Shown: positions 50,825 to 60,211 of the stretch, piece by piece
Layout of the letters: each line of letters begins with the position of its first letter
How positions within the stretch are numbered: position 1 is the stretch's first letter
Assembly (NCBI RefSeq): GCF_000371925.1
Contig: NZ_AQVE01000002.1
Span: 1-64,000 of the forward strand
DNA from: Thiolinea disciformis DSM 14473
GTDB lineage: Bacteria > Pseudomonadota > Gammaproteobacteria > Thiotrichales > Thiotrichaceae
Length of the DNA stretch: 64,000 nt
Direction of reading: 5' to 3'
The notes under the pieces: model-generated
The model's database searches: none
What the model saw: the letters and a program-made list of their open reading frames with translations, nothing else
What the model was told of the DNA's origin: nothing
Made by a program: the position numbers and the translations under genes

Positions 50825-52128
50825 AGTGCCCCACTGCGTTTAATATCCAAATAGCGATTAATTAACGCGGTTGATAAATGGTCGGGCGCTACGTCTAGGG
50901 CATGTATGCCAGAGCGGCGAATTTTTTCTAAGGTCGTTTGGCGTTGCTGTAAATAGTTCATGATTGCCGCTTGCTCAATGGCTTGTTCCAGTTTGTCCAC
51001 TGGTGTTTGTAACGCTTTATCTAAAGCCTGTTCGCGCATACTGGCTAAGAGTAATAGATGGCGTCTGCGCAATAAATGTAAGGCAGGCATTAAATCTTCG
51101 GTATCTTCATCGCGTAAATTCGTTACCAAAATCACTAAAGCGCGTTTTTTCTGACGCACTAATAATTCAGTCGCGGCTTGGCTATAGTCGGGTGCTTGTG
51201 GAGTGGGTTGCAAGTCATACAGCGCATTCAATAACTGATTTAGGGCATAATGGCCTTTACGGGCAGGTAGCCAGCGTTGGGTGCCGCCAAAAGTGCCTAA
51301 ACCCACGGCATCCCCTTGACGTAGCGCCACATAGGCTAATAACAGTGCTGCATTCAAGGTATGATCAAAATGCGATAACGCGCCGTCACGGGCTTGCATC
51401 CGATGCCCACAATCCATGAGCAGAATGATTTCTTGATCACGCTCATCTTGATATTCGCGCGAAATTGCTTTGTACATTCGTGCAGTCGCTTTCCAGTCGA
51501 TTTGGCGCAAACTATCACCGGCACGGTATTCGCGTAATTGATGAAAATCCTGACCTTCGCCACGGCGACGTTGTTTACGAATGCCGATTTGACTGAGCTT
51601 ATTATCGGTTGCGAGTAGGGTGTATTGTGCAATAGCGGCAAAGTTGGGATAAATCCGCAGCTCTGAGGGCACTGCTAGCTTATAATCATGCCACCATAAT
51701 TGTAGGGGCGATAAGACCCGTGCTTGTGCGATCTGGTATTCATATCGTCCCCGTTCGACGGGGCGAATACTGTATTGCGGCTGGGCAAAAGTGTTTGGTG
51801 CGAGCGAAAAACGCAGCGGTAGACCTTGTACAGCTAATTCGGCGGGCGCATGATCGAAAAGCTCAATCGTCAAAGGGCGTTGGCTATCTTGTGTAATATG
51901 CAAGCTCACATTGCGCTGAATCCCTACCGGCAAAGAGTGCGGTACATCACGGCTTAGCGTAATGCGAGGCGTGCGCCATGCTCGCCAGGCGTCGTAAGTG
52001 GCATTTACTACCCATAACCCTAAGGCAAGTAACCAAAGCGTTTGTAAATCAGGGTAAAAGCTCACCACCAGCGCAGCCGCTAAAAAGCCTGTGAGTATAT
52101 AAAAGCTGCGTCGTGCGGGCAGAATCAT
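50821..52128 (-). CDS. DUF58 protein (vWA-like), MoxR operon
   Basis: A 435-residue protein with two N-terminal membrane helices (SFYILTGFLAAALVVSFYP, TLWLLALGLWVVNATYDAW). The DUF58 block GEGQDFHQLREYRAGDSLRQIDWKATARM is followed by a vWA-like fold (QEIILLMDCGHRM). It is the last gene of a six-gene operon. DUF58 proteins pair with MoxR ATPases in envelope-stress or complex-assembly roles; no precise function is known. Its start overlaps the MoxR stop by 4 bases. Confidence 0.88.
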   Translation of the reverse strand: MILPARRSFYILTGFLAAALVVSFYPDLQTLWLLALGLWVVNATYDAWRAWRTPRITLSRDVPHSLPVGIQRNVSLHITQDSQRPLTIELFDHAPAELAVQGLPLRFSLAPNTFAQPQYSIRPVERGRYEYQIAQARVLSPLQLWWHDYKLAVPSELRIYPNFAAIAQYTLLATDNKLSQIGIRKQRRRGEGQDFHQLREYRAGDSLRQIDWKATARMYKAISREYQDERDQEIILLMDCGHRMQARDGALSHFDHTLNAALLLAYVALRQGDAVGLGTFGGTQRWLPARKGHYALNQLLNALYDLQPTPQAPDYSQAATELLVRQKKRALVILVTNLRDEDTEDLMPALHLLRRRHLLLLASMREQALDKALQTPVDKLEQAIEQAAIMNYLQQRQTTLEKIRRSGIHALDVAPDHLSTALINRYLDIKRSGAL

Positions 52129-53096
52129 TGGCGCGGCGCTTCCGTCTTGTTGAGCAGAGCATTCAACACATGATCCGTGTTATAGCCTTCTAATTCCATT
52201 TCTGGTGAGAGCGAAACGCGATGGCGTAAGACCGGCAAGGTAACTTGCTTAATGTCATCTGGGTGTACGAAATCACGTCCTTCCAATAAAGCATGAGCGC
52301 GTCCTGCCCGAATCAGCGCAATGCTACCACGCGGGCCTGCACCAAAACGTAAACCTTGGCCGCCACGTGTGGCTCGTACTATACGAACGGCGTATTGCAT
52401 GACGCTTTCATCCACCGCCACATTCGCAGTGACTTTTTGCATTTCCATTATAGCCTGTGGCGTTACCACTGCTTGGAGTGCATTCAGATTAAAACGATCG
52501 CCAATTTGTTGATTCGTGACTACGGCCACCATGGCGTTTTCTTCCTCAACACTAGGATAGTCGATGTAAACTTTAAGCAGGAAACGATCGAGTTGAGCCT
52601 CTGGTAGTGGATAAGTGCCCTCTTGCTCAAGTGGGTTTTGAGTCGCTAGCGTCATAAAAGGTAAGGGCACCGGATGCGCTTCACCTTCAATTGTGACTTG
52701 CTGTTCTTGCATAACCTCTAATAAAGCTGATTGGGTTTTAGCAGGCGCACGATTAATCTCATCTGCTAATAAAATATTCGTAAAAACAGGGCCTTTGCGT
52801 AAATCAAAACGCTGATTCTTCATATCAAATAAGACATGCCCACTAATATCCGCTGGCATTAAATCCGGTGTAAATTGAATCCGTGCAAATTGCCCAGAAA
52901 TACTATTTGCTAGGGCTCGGACTAATAAAGTTTTACCTAAGCCCGGTACGCCTTCAATTAACACATGCCCACCGGCTAATAAAGCGATTAAGGTTTCACG
53001 GATGACTTGTTCTTGGCCAATCAAGGCTTTGGCGATTTCTGATTGAATTTGTCTAGCAAGTTGGCTGGCTTGAGACAAACTAAGCGAGTAAGTCAT
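52125..53096 (-). CDS. MoxR family AAA+ ATPase
   Basis: A 323-residue AAA+ ATPase. Walker A is GVPGLGKT at 49-56, Walker B region NILLADEINRAPAKTQSALLEVMQE, sensor LATQNPLEQEGTYPLPEAQLDRFLLKV, and the C-terminal lid HPDDIKQVTLPVLRHRVSLSPE. MoxR ATPases act as chaperone-like remodelers with vWA partners, here the DUF58 protein encoded next. It overlaps both neighbours by 4 bases. Confidence 0.94.
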   Translation of the reverse strand: MTYSLSLSQASQLARQIQSEIAKALIGQEQVIRETLIALLAGGHVLIEGVPGLGKTLLVRALANSISGQFARIQFTPDLMPADISGHVLFDMKNQRFDLRKGPVFTNILLADEINRAPAKTQSALLEVMQEQQVTIEGEAHPVPLPFMTLATQNPLEQEGTYPLPEAQLDRFLLKVYIDYPSVEEENAMVAVVTNQQIGDRFNLNALQAVVTPQAIMEMQKVTANVAVDESVMQYAVRIVRATRGGQGLRFGAGPRGSIALIRAGRAHALLEGRDFVHPDDIKQVTLPVLRHRVSLSPEMELEGYNTDHVLNALLNKTEAPRQ

Positions 53097-54259
53097 GTCG
53101 AGTTCCTTAAAGTATTAGCTATTTTTACCAAGTTTAAAAATTCTGCTTCAGAGAGTTGTGGCGATTTTAATAAATGTTCTAGCGTCGAGTATTTATCATC
53201 AGGCCAATTTAAATAAAGTGCTAGCTGTTGAGTGATTTTCTTATCGTCTAGTAATTGCCCGCCATTTACGCGTTTTTGCGCGAGCTGTTGAATCTGTTGG
53301 CGGGTGGCTTGGATGAGTTTTTCTTGGCGCTGCTCAGGGTTATTCCATAGCCAGAAACCACTAGCTCGAATATGCTCTAACAACTGACGCCTAAAAGGCG
53401 GAGCAACATCAATTAATGGCCCTAAGCGCGGTATCCATGCCCATAGCGTTAATAAAATCAGCAAAGCCAAACTTAACAATACAGTCCAAGCGTATTCTTG
53501 GAGTAGCTTCATAAGCGAGGGATAATCATCTTTATCAATCAACCAAACCTTGCTAATTTCTTTGGCGTGGCTATGGACTAAGTACCATAGAAGTTTAGCA
53601 TGATCTTCATCTTCTAAGTGGCGATTAGAAAAAATACTAGAGTCTGCTAAGAAACTTACTAAACCTTCACCATATTTTTGTTGTACTAACCAGTTATTAT
53701 TTTCATGTGACGCGGAGAAGCTTGCCTGTGGAGCAATTATAGAATAAAAAAAATCTACTCCAACGCTTAAGGTTTCCTCAGTATTCGGCAAGTTAATTTC
53801 TAGGGGTAGCTGCTCTTCTTCAAGATAGACTGATTCACCTGAGCTAATCTTTAGTGCATTTTGTAAAACATCAGGTTTTCGATCGTTTTCAAAAGGAGTA
53901 TCAGCTAAAATACTAAAATCAGAATGAGTACTACGTGTACGTGCTATTAAGTGTCCACCTTGCTGAACCCAATCTAATAAGGCCTCTATTTTTTCTGAGG
54001 AAATATTATAGCGTTGGGTATCTAAGAAGATAACCGTCTTAGTGTCTGCTGGCGGGCCAGTATAATCGAGACTTTGGGCGGGAATACCCATTCTTTTTAA
54101 GAATAGTCGGGCTGCATATAAGTCATTAGTGCGTGCTTCACCTTGAAATCCTGAGTATTCCTCAACTTGTTTCAGTTCATAATTTGCATCAAATAAAAAG
54201 CCCAAAGCAACTAAAAACAGGAGTGCTAAGATATTGATGATAATAGTTTTAAGGCTCAT
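53093..54259 (-). CDS. DUF4350 domain membrane protein
   Basis: A 388-residue protein with an N-terminal membrane helix (IIINILALLFLVALGFLF) and a DUF4350 (GATase-like, catalytically unproven) domain: NDLYAARLFLKRMGIPAQSL, TVIFLDTQRYNISSEKIEALLDWVQQGGHLIARTR. A second helix follows (~259-280, VLLSLALLILLTLWAWIPRLGP), then a cytoplasmic tail. Its position between DUF4129 and MoxR genes with 4-base overlaps is the usual context of the family. Confidence 0.85.
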   Translation of the reverse strand: MSLKTIIINILALLFLVALGFLFDANYELKQVEEYSGFQGEARTNDLYAARLFLKRMGIPAQSLDYTGPPADTKTVIFLDTQRYNISSEKIEALLDWVQQGGHLIARTRSTHSDFSILADTPFENDRKPDVLQNALKISSGESVYLEEEQLPLEINLPNTEETLSVGVDFFYSIIAPQASFSASHENNNWLVQQKYGEGLVSFLADSSIFSNRHLEDEDHAKLLWYLVHSHAKEISKVWLIDKDDYPSLMKLLQEYAWTVLLSLALLILLTLWAWIPRLGPLIDVAPPFRRQLLEHIRASGFWLWNNPEQRQEKLIQATRQQIQQLAQKRVNGGQLLDDKKITQQLALYLNWPDDKYSTLEHLLKSPQLSEAEFLNLVKIANTLRNST

Positions 54260-55833
54260 GCGCTTAGCTCAGTTTTTTCAGGTGCGGCCTGAAAGTTGCT
54301 CCAGTTATTAAATAATTCACTAATAGCATGGTCATTCGGTTGGCGATGGGCATAAGCAATAGTTTGCCATTGCTGGGTGAGTACACGTAGGTAGTGTAGA
54401 CGTGATTCAGATAAACTTGGCCGAGCTAATTTGATAATATCACCTTCGGTATGACTACTTAAAATATCTAAAGTATCATGGCGTGTTAGAATCATGAGTG
54501 CAGCACGGTATAATAGACTTAGCGCCTCTCGCGTTTTTCCCTGCTCAAATAATTGGCGAGCCGTTCCGGCTATATCATCAGGTAGGGACTCAGGGCGAAT
54601 ATCTAAGCCAAATAATACATCGGGTTTGGCAATTGGATCGGATTTCTTAGCACTGTGATCTAATAAGGCTAGTAGTTTCTTGCGATAAATAATGCCAAGA
54701 ATAATTAAGATAATAATAGCGACATACAATAAGCTTTTAATAGTTTGAGCAAAAATTTTAGCGAGACCTGTTAGAAAAGGCGTGGGCTCATAATCAGTGC
54801 GCGGATTTTTTTCTTTTTTATGGCGTGGTACAAACGTCCAACGCTGTGTCTTTTCAGAAAACTCTGGTAGTGCCATGACTTCTTCTAGCTTAGCTTCAGC
54901 TTCATTGACGGGTAAAACATTTGGTTCCAGAGGTTCAGGAGACGGTATTTGGGTTTCAGTGCTCTCTGGTTTAGTGTCTGCATAGCTAGGTGTTGCCAGA
55001 AAGCCTTGCGTAAAAACAATAATCAGAGTAAGTAAGGCTACAGCCAAACTTGAAAGTACTGGCTTTGCTAGTTTTTCGAGGCGTTCACCTAAATGACGGA
55101 AGGTAATCTCTAAATCCCATGCTTCAAGCTGACTACGACGATTTAAGTAAAGCCCAAAGCCTCCAGCGACAAAAAATGGATGAATTAAAAAAATGCTCAG
55201 GGTATAGACAATATATTGAACTAACTCGGCCCAGTAGTTCAAATCTAAATTGGTTTTTCCTTGAAATATATCTTTAATAAAATCCATCATAAAACCGCTA
55301 GGATCAATAGTAGTGATTAATCCATATAAGGTAATAGTGATTAGAAATTCAAAGTGTAAACATCCAATCGTCAGCCAAACTGCTTTATCATGACCTTGTA
55401 AAAATAATAACTGTTGACGTTCTTTACGTCCTGTGCCGCGTAATCCCTCAAGCTGCCAAATAGGTAAGCTATAGCTACGTGATAAAGAGAGGCGTCGATA
55501 AGTTAAAGCACCAAATAAGCCGCTATGACGAAGTAACTGTGGTAAGGCTGAAAAGGCTTGCGCACTACTAAGTTGTTGTCCGAATAAGCTATGACTTAGT
55601 ATATGTAAAATAAAGCGATCGTATAAAGGTTTTAGTAGCCAAGCAATAGTATAGGCTACCCAGATATAATCAAGAGGCGTTACCAACCACAGAAAAGAGC
55701 AAATGAGTGTGAGTAATAAGAAAAAAGGCCAATAAAGAACTTGCCAATTCGCTTGTACTAAAGAAAAGCCTAAATCAATAGCCTCCCATTCAGTCCTAGG
55801 GCGCATAATGACGGTAAGCTCGGCTAGCTTCAT
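54256..55833 (-). CDS. DUF4129 domain multi-pass membrane protein
   Basis: A 525-residue protein with about six hydrophobic segments: four in the first half (VLYWPFFLLLTLICSFLWLV, LEFLITITLYGLITTI, YIVYTLSIFLIHPFFVAGGF, LAVALLTLIIVFTQGFLA), then one at ~370-390 (LLYVAIIILIILGIIY). The C-terminal DUF4129-like domain contains ARQLFEQGKTREALSLLYRAALMIL. A periplasmic Pro/Glu-rich linker (~290-320) lies between. It acts with the MoxR/DUF58 system by context; mechanism unknown. It overlaps both neighbours by 4 bases. Confidence 0.82.
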   Translation of the reverse strand: MKLAELTVIMRPRTEWEAIDLGFSLVQANWQVLYWPFFLLLTLICSFLWLVTPLDYIWVAYTIAWLLKPLYDRFILHILSHSLFGQQLSSAQAFSALPQLLRHSGLFGALTYRRLSLSRSYSLPIWQLEGLRGTGRKERQQLLFLQGHDKAVWLTIGCLHFEFLITITLYGLITTIDPSGFMMDFIKDIFQGKTNLDLNYWAELVQYIVYTLSIFLIHPFFVAGGFGLYLNRRSQLEAWDLEITFRHLGERLEKLAKPVLSSLAVALLTLIIVFTQGFLATPSYADTKPESTETQIPSPEPLEPNVLPVNEAEAKLEEVMALPEFSEKTQRWTFVPRHKKEKNPRTDYEPTPFLTGLAKIFAQTIKSLLYVAIIILIILGIIYRKKLLALLDHSAKKSDPIAKPDVLFGLDIRPESLPDDIAGTARQLFEQGKTREALSLLYRAALMILTRHDTLDILSSHTEGDIIKLARPSLSESRLHYLRVLTQQWQTIAYAHRQPNDHAISELFNNWSNFQAAPEKTELSA

Positions 55834-56855
55834 GCCGATACCTGCCTGACTGTGTTAGTACGGAACCGTCCGACCCAGATAAAATAACTAATGGTTAGTA
55901 ACCAGAGTAAAATGCCGACTATATATTTCACAAGGGCTGGTATAATGACTTGGGATGACCAGAAGGCTTCAATAAACGCTGCCATAATCGTCATCGTTGC
56001 CGCTCCATAAATTAATCGAATGGCAATTTGGCTATTATCTAATAAGGCAAGTAGACGAGACTTTTGTCCCGGTTTAATCAAAGCCTCGGCTAGTTTAAAG
56101 CCAGCTGCCCCTGAAATAAACATCGCAATAAGTTCAAAGGCACTATGGCCTGCAACGAAACTCCAAAAGGTTTGCGTATAGCCAACATGTGTTAAGTGCC
56201 CAGCAACCGCTCCAATATTCAGGCCATTAAATAAAATCACAACTAAGGTACCAATCCCAAAGAGTAGGCCGCCCGCAAAGGTTTGGAAGTCGATTCCCGT
56301 ATTATGGCTAATATAAAAACCGAACATATAAACGTCCGTGTCAGCTTGACGCTCACGCCCTAAGCGTTCTGTGAGCTTAGGATTATACATGGCTTCCATT
56401 TCAAGCACCTGTTCACCATCAATTACTGAATAAACTAATTCAGGATAGAGCTGAATAGCGCCAAAAATTAGGAAAAAGCTAAGAAAAAATAAAGCAGTAG
56501 AAAATAAAACAACACGGTATTCTTGCCGTACTAGTTGTGGGAAACCATACAGAAAGAAATCTAAAATTTGCTTGAAAATATTGAATTTGTGTGAGTAAAG
56601 GCGATTATGTCCACGTACTACTAAACGATTTAAGCGTTCAATTAACAGTGGACTGTACATGCGCGATTGTGCCAAGGCCAAATGATGGCATAAGCGCCGA
56701 TAAGCTTCCGGAAAGTCAAAACTAGCGGGCACATTGTGTTGATCAGTTTTTGTGAGTCTTGCTCGTTCACGGCGTGATAAATCTTGGAAATTAAGCCAAG
56801 TTTCAATTTGTTGCCATAGGGCTTCATTATCATTAATAAAGGCGGATTGTTTCAT
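55830..56855 (-). CDS. Stage II sporulation protein M-like membrane protein
   Basis: A 341-residue SpoIIM-family protein. The N-terminal soluble part has NDNEALWQQIETWLNFQDLSRRERARL and a helical bundle. It is followed by helices at ~130-152 (VVLFSTALFFLSFFLIFGAIQL), GIDFQTFAGGLLFGIGTLVVILFNGLNIGAVAG, and FVAGHSAFELIAMFISGAAGFKLAEALI, the conserved SpoIIM core. This is a non-sporulating lineage, where the protein belongs to the MoxR-type operon. Confidence 0.87.
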   Translation of the reverse strand: MKQSAFINDNEALWQQIETWLNFQDLSRRERARLTKTDQHNVPASFDFPEAYRRLCHHLALAQSRMYSPLLIERLNRLVVRGHNRLYSHKFNIFKQILDFFLYGFPQLVRQEYRVVLFSTALFFLSFFLIFGAIQLYPELVYSVIDGEQVLEMEAMYNPKLTERLGRERQADTDVYMFGFYISHNTGIDFQTFAGGLLFGIGTLVVILFNGLNIGAVAGHLTHVGYTQTFWSFVAGHSAFELIAMFISGAAGFKLAEALIKPGQKSRLLALLDNSQIAIRLIYGAATMTIMAAFIEAFWSSQVIIPALVKYIVGILLWLLTISYFIWVGRFRTNTVRQVSA

Positions 56856-56858
56856 CGT

Positions 56859-57536
56859 TTATTGCCCAGTGATCCAGCTTGCAATACTACGCAGCCAAGC
56901 TGCTTTATGCAGTTGTCCTGCCACTAAAGTCCCTGTTAAATCGGCTAATTCTTCTTGGCGCTCCGGCGTCAGGCTTTTTTCGCGTTGAGCAAATAGAATA
57001 ATCGCTTGTTGTTCGGCGAGAGTCAGGCTGACGGGCGGCATCATAGCGGGTGCTTGATTGGCTTGTAGTGGTTTTGAGACTTCAGGCTTATATAAAACAA
57101 CCGTATTGGCCGCCAGATCGCCCAAGCGTTGAAAACGGCGATTGAGTAAGATGCTGATTAAGCCCAAACCATAAAAAAGAGGTAAAAAATCCACCACTCG
57201 CAGCAAGTTTCGTACCACAGAAGCGGCTGGTGAAATAGGGCTGGCGTCAAGATGTGCTACATATAAGCCCATGTATTTTTTGCCAGGAGTTTGTCCGTGA
57301 GAACGTAACTCAAACCAAACGGGATAAAACCATTCCATTAAGAACATTAAAATAAAAGCAATGCCTAATCCGGTTTCGCCTAAAAAGCTGGCTAATGCAA
57401 AGGTCAAAAAATAAATAACCACGCGAATCCCTAAATCAATGACCCAAGCCCACATACGTGGCACAGGGCCAGCCGGAGAGAGTTTTAACTCAATACCCTC
57501 TGGTGTTTGCACGGTGTAGGTAGTATCAATACGCAT
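56859..57536 (-). CDS. RDD family membrane protein, first gene of MoxR operon
   Basis: A 225-residue RDD protein with MWAWVIDLGIRVVIYFLTFALASF (first helix with Arg-Asp-type signature), a second helix GLGIAFILMFLMEWFYPVWFELR, and the conserved GQTPGKKYMGLYVAHLD and RRFQRLGDLAANTVVLYKP. The C-terminal ~70 residues are soluble. It starts the six-gene operon RDD-SpoIIM-DUF4129-DUF4350-MoxR-DUF58. An inverted repeat TTAATTTT/AAAATTAA lies just upstream (~57570-57590). Confidence 0.87.
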   Translation of the reverse strand: MRIDTTYTVQTPEGIELKLSPAGPVPRMWAWVIDLGIRVVIYFLTFALASFLGETGLGIAFILMFLMEWFYPVWFELRSHGQTPGKKYMGLYVAHLDASPISPAASVVRNLLRVVDFLPLFYGLGLISILLNRRFQRLGDLAANTVVLYKPEVSKPLQANQAPAMMPPVSLTLAEQQAIILFAQREKSLTPERQEELADLTGTLVAGQLHKAAWLRSIASWITGQ

Positions 57537-57679
57537 AATTGAGATTTGGATCGCTTAAAATGGTCAGTTAATTTTATAAAAATTAAGCGCAAAGCATGAA
57601 GCGGAGGTAGCTAATTTGTCAATCATTAGCCGATAGTTTTCAACTAAGTCAAAGAAATTATAGGTTAAGCTCTAATCTA

Positions 57680-57685
57680 TATAAT
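57680..57685 (+). promoter_or_regulatory. Putative -10 box for aminopeptidase gene
   Basis: A consensus TATAAT lies 30 bases upstream of the ATG at 57716. The -35 region is weak. Confidence 0.4.
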
Positions 57686-57715
57686 CAACATTAACAGTCT
57701 TTTAGGGTAGCTATT

Positions 57716-59089
57716 ATGTTCTTTATTGAAAAAAATGAATTCACTATTCCTTTACACCTTGTCACAGAAGCCCAATGGACTGAAACCAAATTGCAGTTGG
57801 CGGCAGGACGTTTAAATTGGCTTGAGTTACAAGGTTTTAAGGGGAAGGCAGGTCAATTCGTGTTAATGCCGGATGATGAAGGGCATGTGGCTGAGGTATG
57901 GGTCGGATTCGATAGTAGTGAGGGCTACACGTGGGCTTTGGGGCAGTTGCCGAGCCAATTACCCAGTGGCGAATATGCGCTGAGTGGGGATTGGTTGGAA
58001 GATCAAGTCGAGCAGCTTGCTTTAGGCTGGGGGCTGGGTAGTTATCGTTTTGAACAGTTTCGGAAACCAGATACTAAAATCTCGCCTTTACTGCATTTGC
58101 CTGAGCAGCACCAAGAGCGTGTCAGAGCCATCGTGGAGGCTATTCATTGGGTGCGTAATTTGGTGAATACGCCAGCTAACCATATGATGCCATACGATCT
58201 GGAACAGGCCATGAGTCGCCTTGCTGAAGTGCACGAAGCACAGTTTCGAAGTATTGTTGGTCAAAGTCTCTTAACGCAAAATTTTCCCGCCATTCATGCA
58301 GTAGGGCGTGCTAGTGTTCATGCGCCGCGCCTATTAGAGCTAAATTGGGGGGATGAGAGCGATCCGCGTGTTTGCTTGGTGGGGAAAGGGGTCTGCTTCG
58401 ATACCGGTGGGTTAGATATTAAACCCTCTTCAGCCATGCGTTTAATGAAAAAAGATATGGGTGGGGCGGCGCATGTGTTGGGCTTAGCCAAACTTATTAT
58501 GCAGCTCGAATTACCAGTGCGTTTACAGGTGTTAGTGCCAGCGGTGGATAATGCCATCGGCGGTGATGCGTTTCGCCCAGGTGATGTATTATCAACCCGT
58601 TTAGGCAAAACGGTCGAGGTAGATAATACCGATGCGGAAGGGCGTTTGATTTTATGTGATACTTTGGCTTATGCCGTAGAAAGTGATCCAGAAGTCATTA
58701 TCGATTTTGCGACCCTAACCGGTGCGGCTCGTATCGCTTTAGGTACTGAAATTCCGGTATTTTTCACCAACGATCGTAGCCTCATGCAGCAATTGCAAGC
58801 TGCAGCAACGCGCTGCAATGAATTGATCTGGAATTTACCCTTACATAAGCCTTATTTCGAGAAATTAAAAAGCTCCGTTGCTGATTTGAGCAATAGTGGG
58901 GATAGTTATGGTGGTGCTATTACGGCTGCTTTATTTTTGAACGAGTTTGTGCCCGCCCAAGTGCCTTGGGCGCATTTTGATGTCATGGCATGGAATTTAC
59001 GCGCTCGCCCCGGTAGACCCATTGGTGGTGAGGCAATGGGGCTTTTGGCAGTGTTCAATTATTTAGAAATGAATTTCGCAGCCGATTAG
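57716..59089 (+). CDS. Leucyl aminopeptidase family protein (M17)
   Basis: A 457-residue M17 metallo-aminopeptidase. The C-terminal catalytic domain has VCLVGKGVCFDTGGLDIKPS (metal-binding Lys/Asp), MKKDMGGAAHVLGL, the signature NTDAEGRL at ~304-311 with Asp and Glu ligands, and VDNAIGGDAFRPGDVL. The N-terminal domain is divergent and shorter than in PepA, as in PepB-like proteins. It releases N-terminal amino acids in the cytoplasm. It overlaps the stop of the convergent YpfJ gene by 4 bases. Confidence 0.9.
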   Translation: MFFIEKNEFTIPLHLVTEAQWTETKLQLAAGRLNWLELQGFKGKAGQFVLMPDDEGHVAEVWVGFDSSEGYTWALGQLPSQLPSGEYALSGDWLEDQVEQLALGWGLGSYRFEQFRKPDTKISPLLHLPEQHQERVRAIVEAIHWVRNLVNTPANHMMPYDLEQAMSRLAEVHEAQFRSIVGQSLLTQNFPAIHAVGRASVHAPRLLELNWGDESDPRVCLVGKGVCFDTGGLDIKPSSAMRLMKKDMGGAAHVLGLAKLIMQLELPVRLQVLVPAVDNAIGGDAFRPGDVLSTRLGKTVEVDNTDAEGRLILCDTLAYAVESDPEVIIDFATLTGAARIALGTEIPVFFTNDRSLMQQLQAAATRCNELIWNLPLHKPYFEKLKSSVADLSNSGDSYGGAITAALFLNEFVPAQVPWAHFDVMAWNLRARPGRPIGGEAMGLLAVFNYLEMNFAAD

Positions 59090-59946
59090 CGAGCAGAGGC
59101 AAAAGTATTACAACGATTCATATCGCCATATTGCAGACCTGTTTTAAACCACTGAACGCGTTGTTCTGAGCTACCATGGGTAAAGCGATCTGGATTAACG
59201 GCACGGCCTGACATACGTTGCAAGCGGTCGTCGCCGATCGAGGCGGCGGCCTGTAAGCCGGCTTCAATATCACCTTGCTCAAGAATATTAAATTTGCGTT
59301 GGGCTTGATTGGCCCAGACACCGGCGAAGCAGTCTGCTTGTAATTCTAATAAAACCGATAAAGCATTAGAATCGCGTTGAGAGGATTGGTTTTGCATACG
59401 GCTAATTTGAGTCGTAATGCCTAAAAGATTTTGAACATGGTGTCCTACTTCATGACCAATCACATAAGCACGTGCAAATTCGCCTGAAGCGCCCATTTGA
59501 CGCAGTTCATTAAAGAAGCCTAAATCGATATAAACCTTGCGATCGCCGGGGCAATAAAAAGGGCCGGTAGCGGAGCTAGACATGCCACAAGCCGAAGACG
59601 TTTGGTCTTTAAAAAGCACTAGTTTAGGTTCTTGATATTGAGCGTTAGCCTCTTGGAAAATGGGGTTCCAAATATCTTCAGTACTCGCCATGACCACGGA
59701 AACAAACTCCGCTTGTTCGCGCTCGACACCGGTTTCTTGATAGGCGGTATTAACGTTCGAACTGCCACCGCCGCCTAAAATATTATCGGCTACTAAACCA
59801 AAGATTTGACTAGGATTAGCGCCCATTAGCCAAGCAATCACCACTGTGGCGATTAGGCCAAGCCCGCCAATTCGTACCGGACCACCCATCCCTGAACCAC
59901 GGCGATCTTCGATATTGTCACTGCGTCTTCCGTCTCTCCAGCGCAT
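59086..59946 (-). CDS. ypfJ: Neutral zinc metallopeptidase, YpfJ family
   Basis: A 286-residue protein: N-terminal cytoplasmic MRWRDGRRSDNIEDRRGSGM, one membrane helix (~29-41), and a periplasmic metallopeptidase domain with VIGHEVGHHVQNLLG (HExxH at 165-169) and the downstream acidic ligand in LELQADCFAGVWA. Conserved SACGMSSSATGPFYCPGD and the end GLQYGDMNRCNTF contribute cysteines. Substrates are unknown. Confidence 0.9.
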   Translation of the reverse strand: MRWRDGRRSDNIEDRRGSGMGGPVRIGGLGLIATVVIAWLMGANPSQIFGLVADNILGGGGSSNVNTAYQETGVEREQAEFVSVVMASTEDIWNPIFQEANAQYQEPKLVLFKDQTSSACGMSSSATGPFYCPGDRKVYIDLGFFNELRQMGASGEFARAYVIGHEVGHHVQNLLGITTQISRMQNQSSQRDSNALSVLLELQADCFAGVWANQAQRKFNILEQGDIEAGLQAAASIGDDRLQRMSGRAVNPDRFTHGSSEQRVQWFKTGLQYGDMNRCNTFASAR

Positions 59947-60120
59947 TCTGGGGCCTCTCTTAATAGTTAAGCTAATGTTAGTCGTGGCGAAAAGTTATGG
60001 AACTTAGTCTGCCTTTACGCTTCAGAAGAATAATGCCAAATGGCGTACAGGTGTCAACGTTTAAAATGATGAGGCGTTAGTATGCTTAAATCAGGCGCGT
60101 TGTAGCACATGGGGTGCAGC

Positions 60121-60170
60121 CACTGTCGTAACAAGCAGCCATTATAACAAGGCATCCATACGACAGTGGT
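60121..60170. promoter_or_regulatory. Perfect 11-bp inverted repeat upstream of ECF sigma operon
   Basis: CCACTGTCGTA (60121-60131) and TACGACAGTGG (60160-60170) are exact complements with 28 bases between, ending 10 bases before the AAGGAG of the sigma gene. It may be an operator pair or an mRNA stem-loop at the start of the operon. Confidence 0.55.
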
Positions 60171-60211
60171 AGAGAGTATAAAGGAGCATTGGTCTGGATT
60201 CGTCAGCTTTG

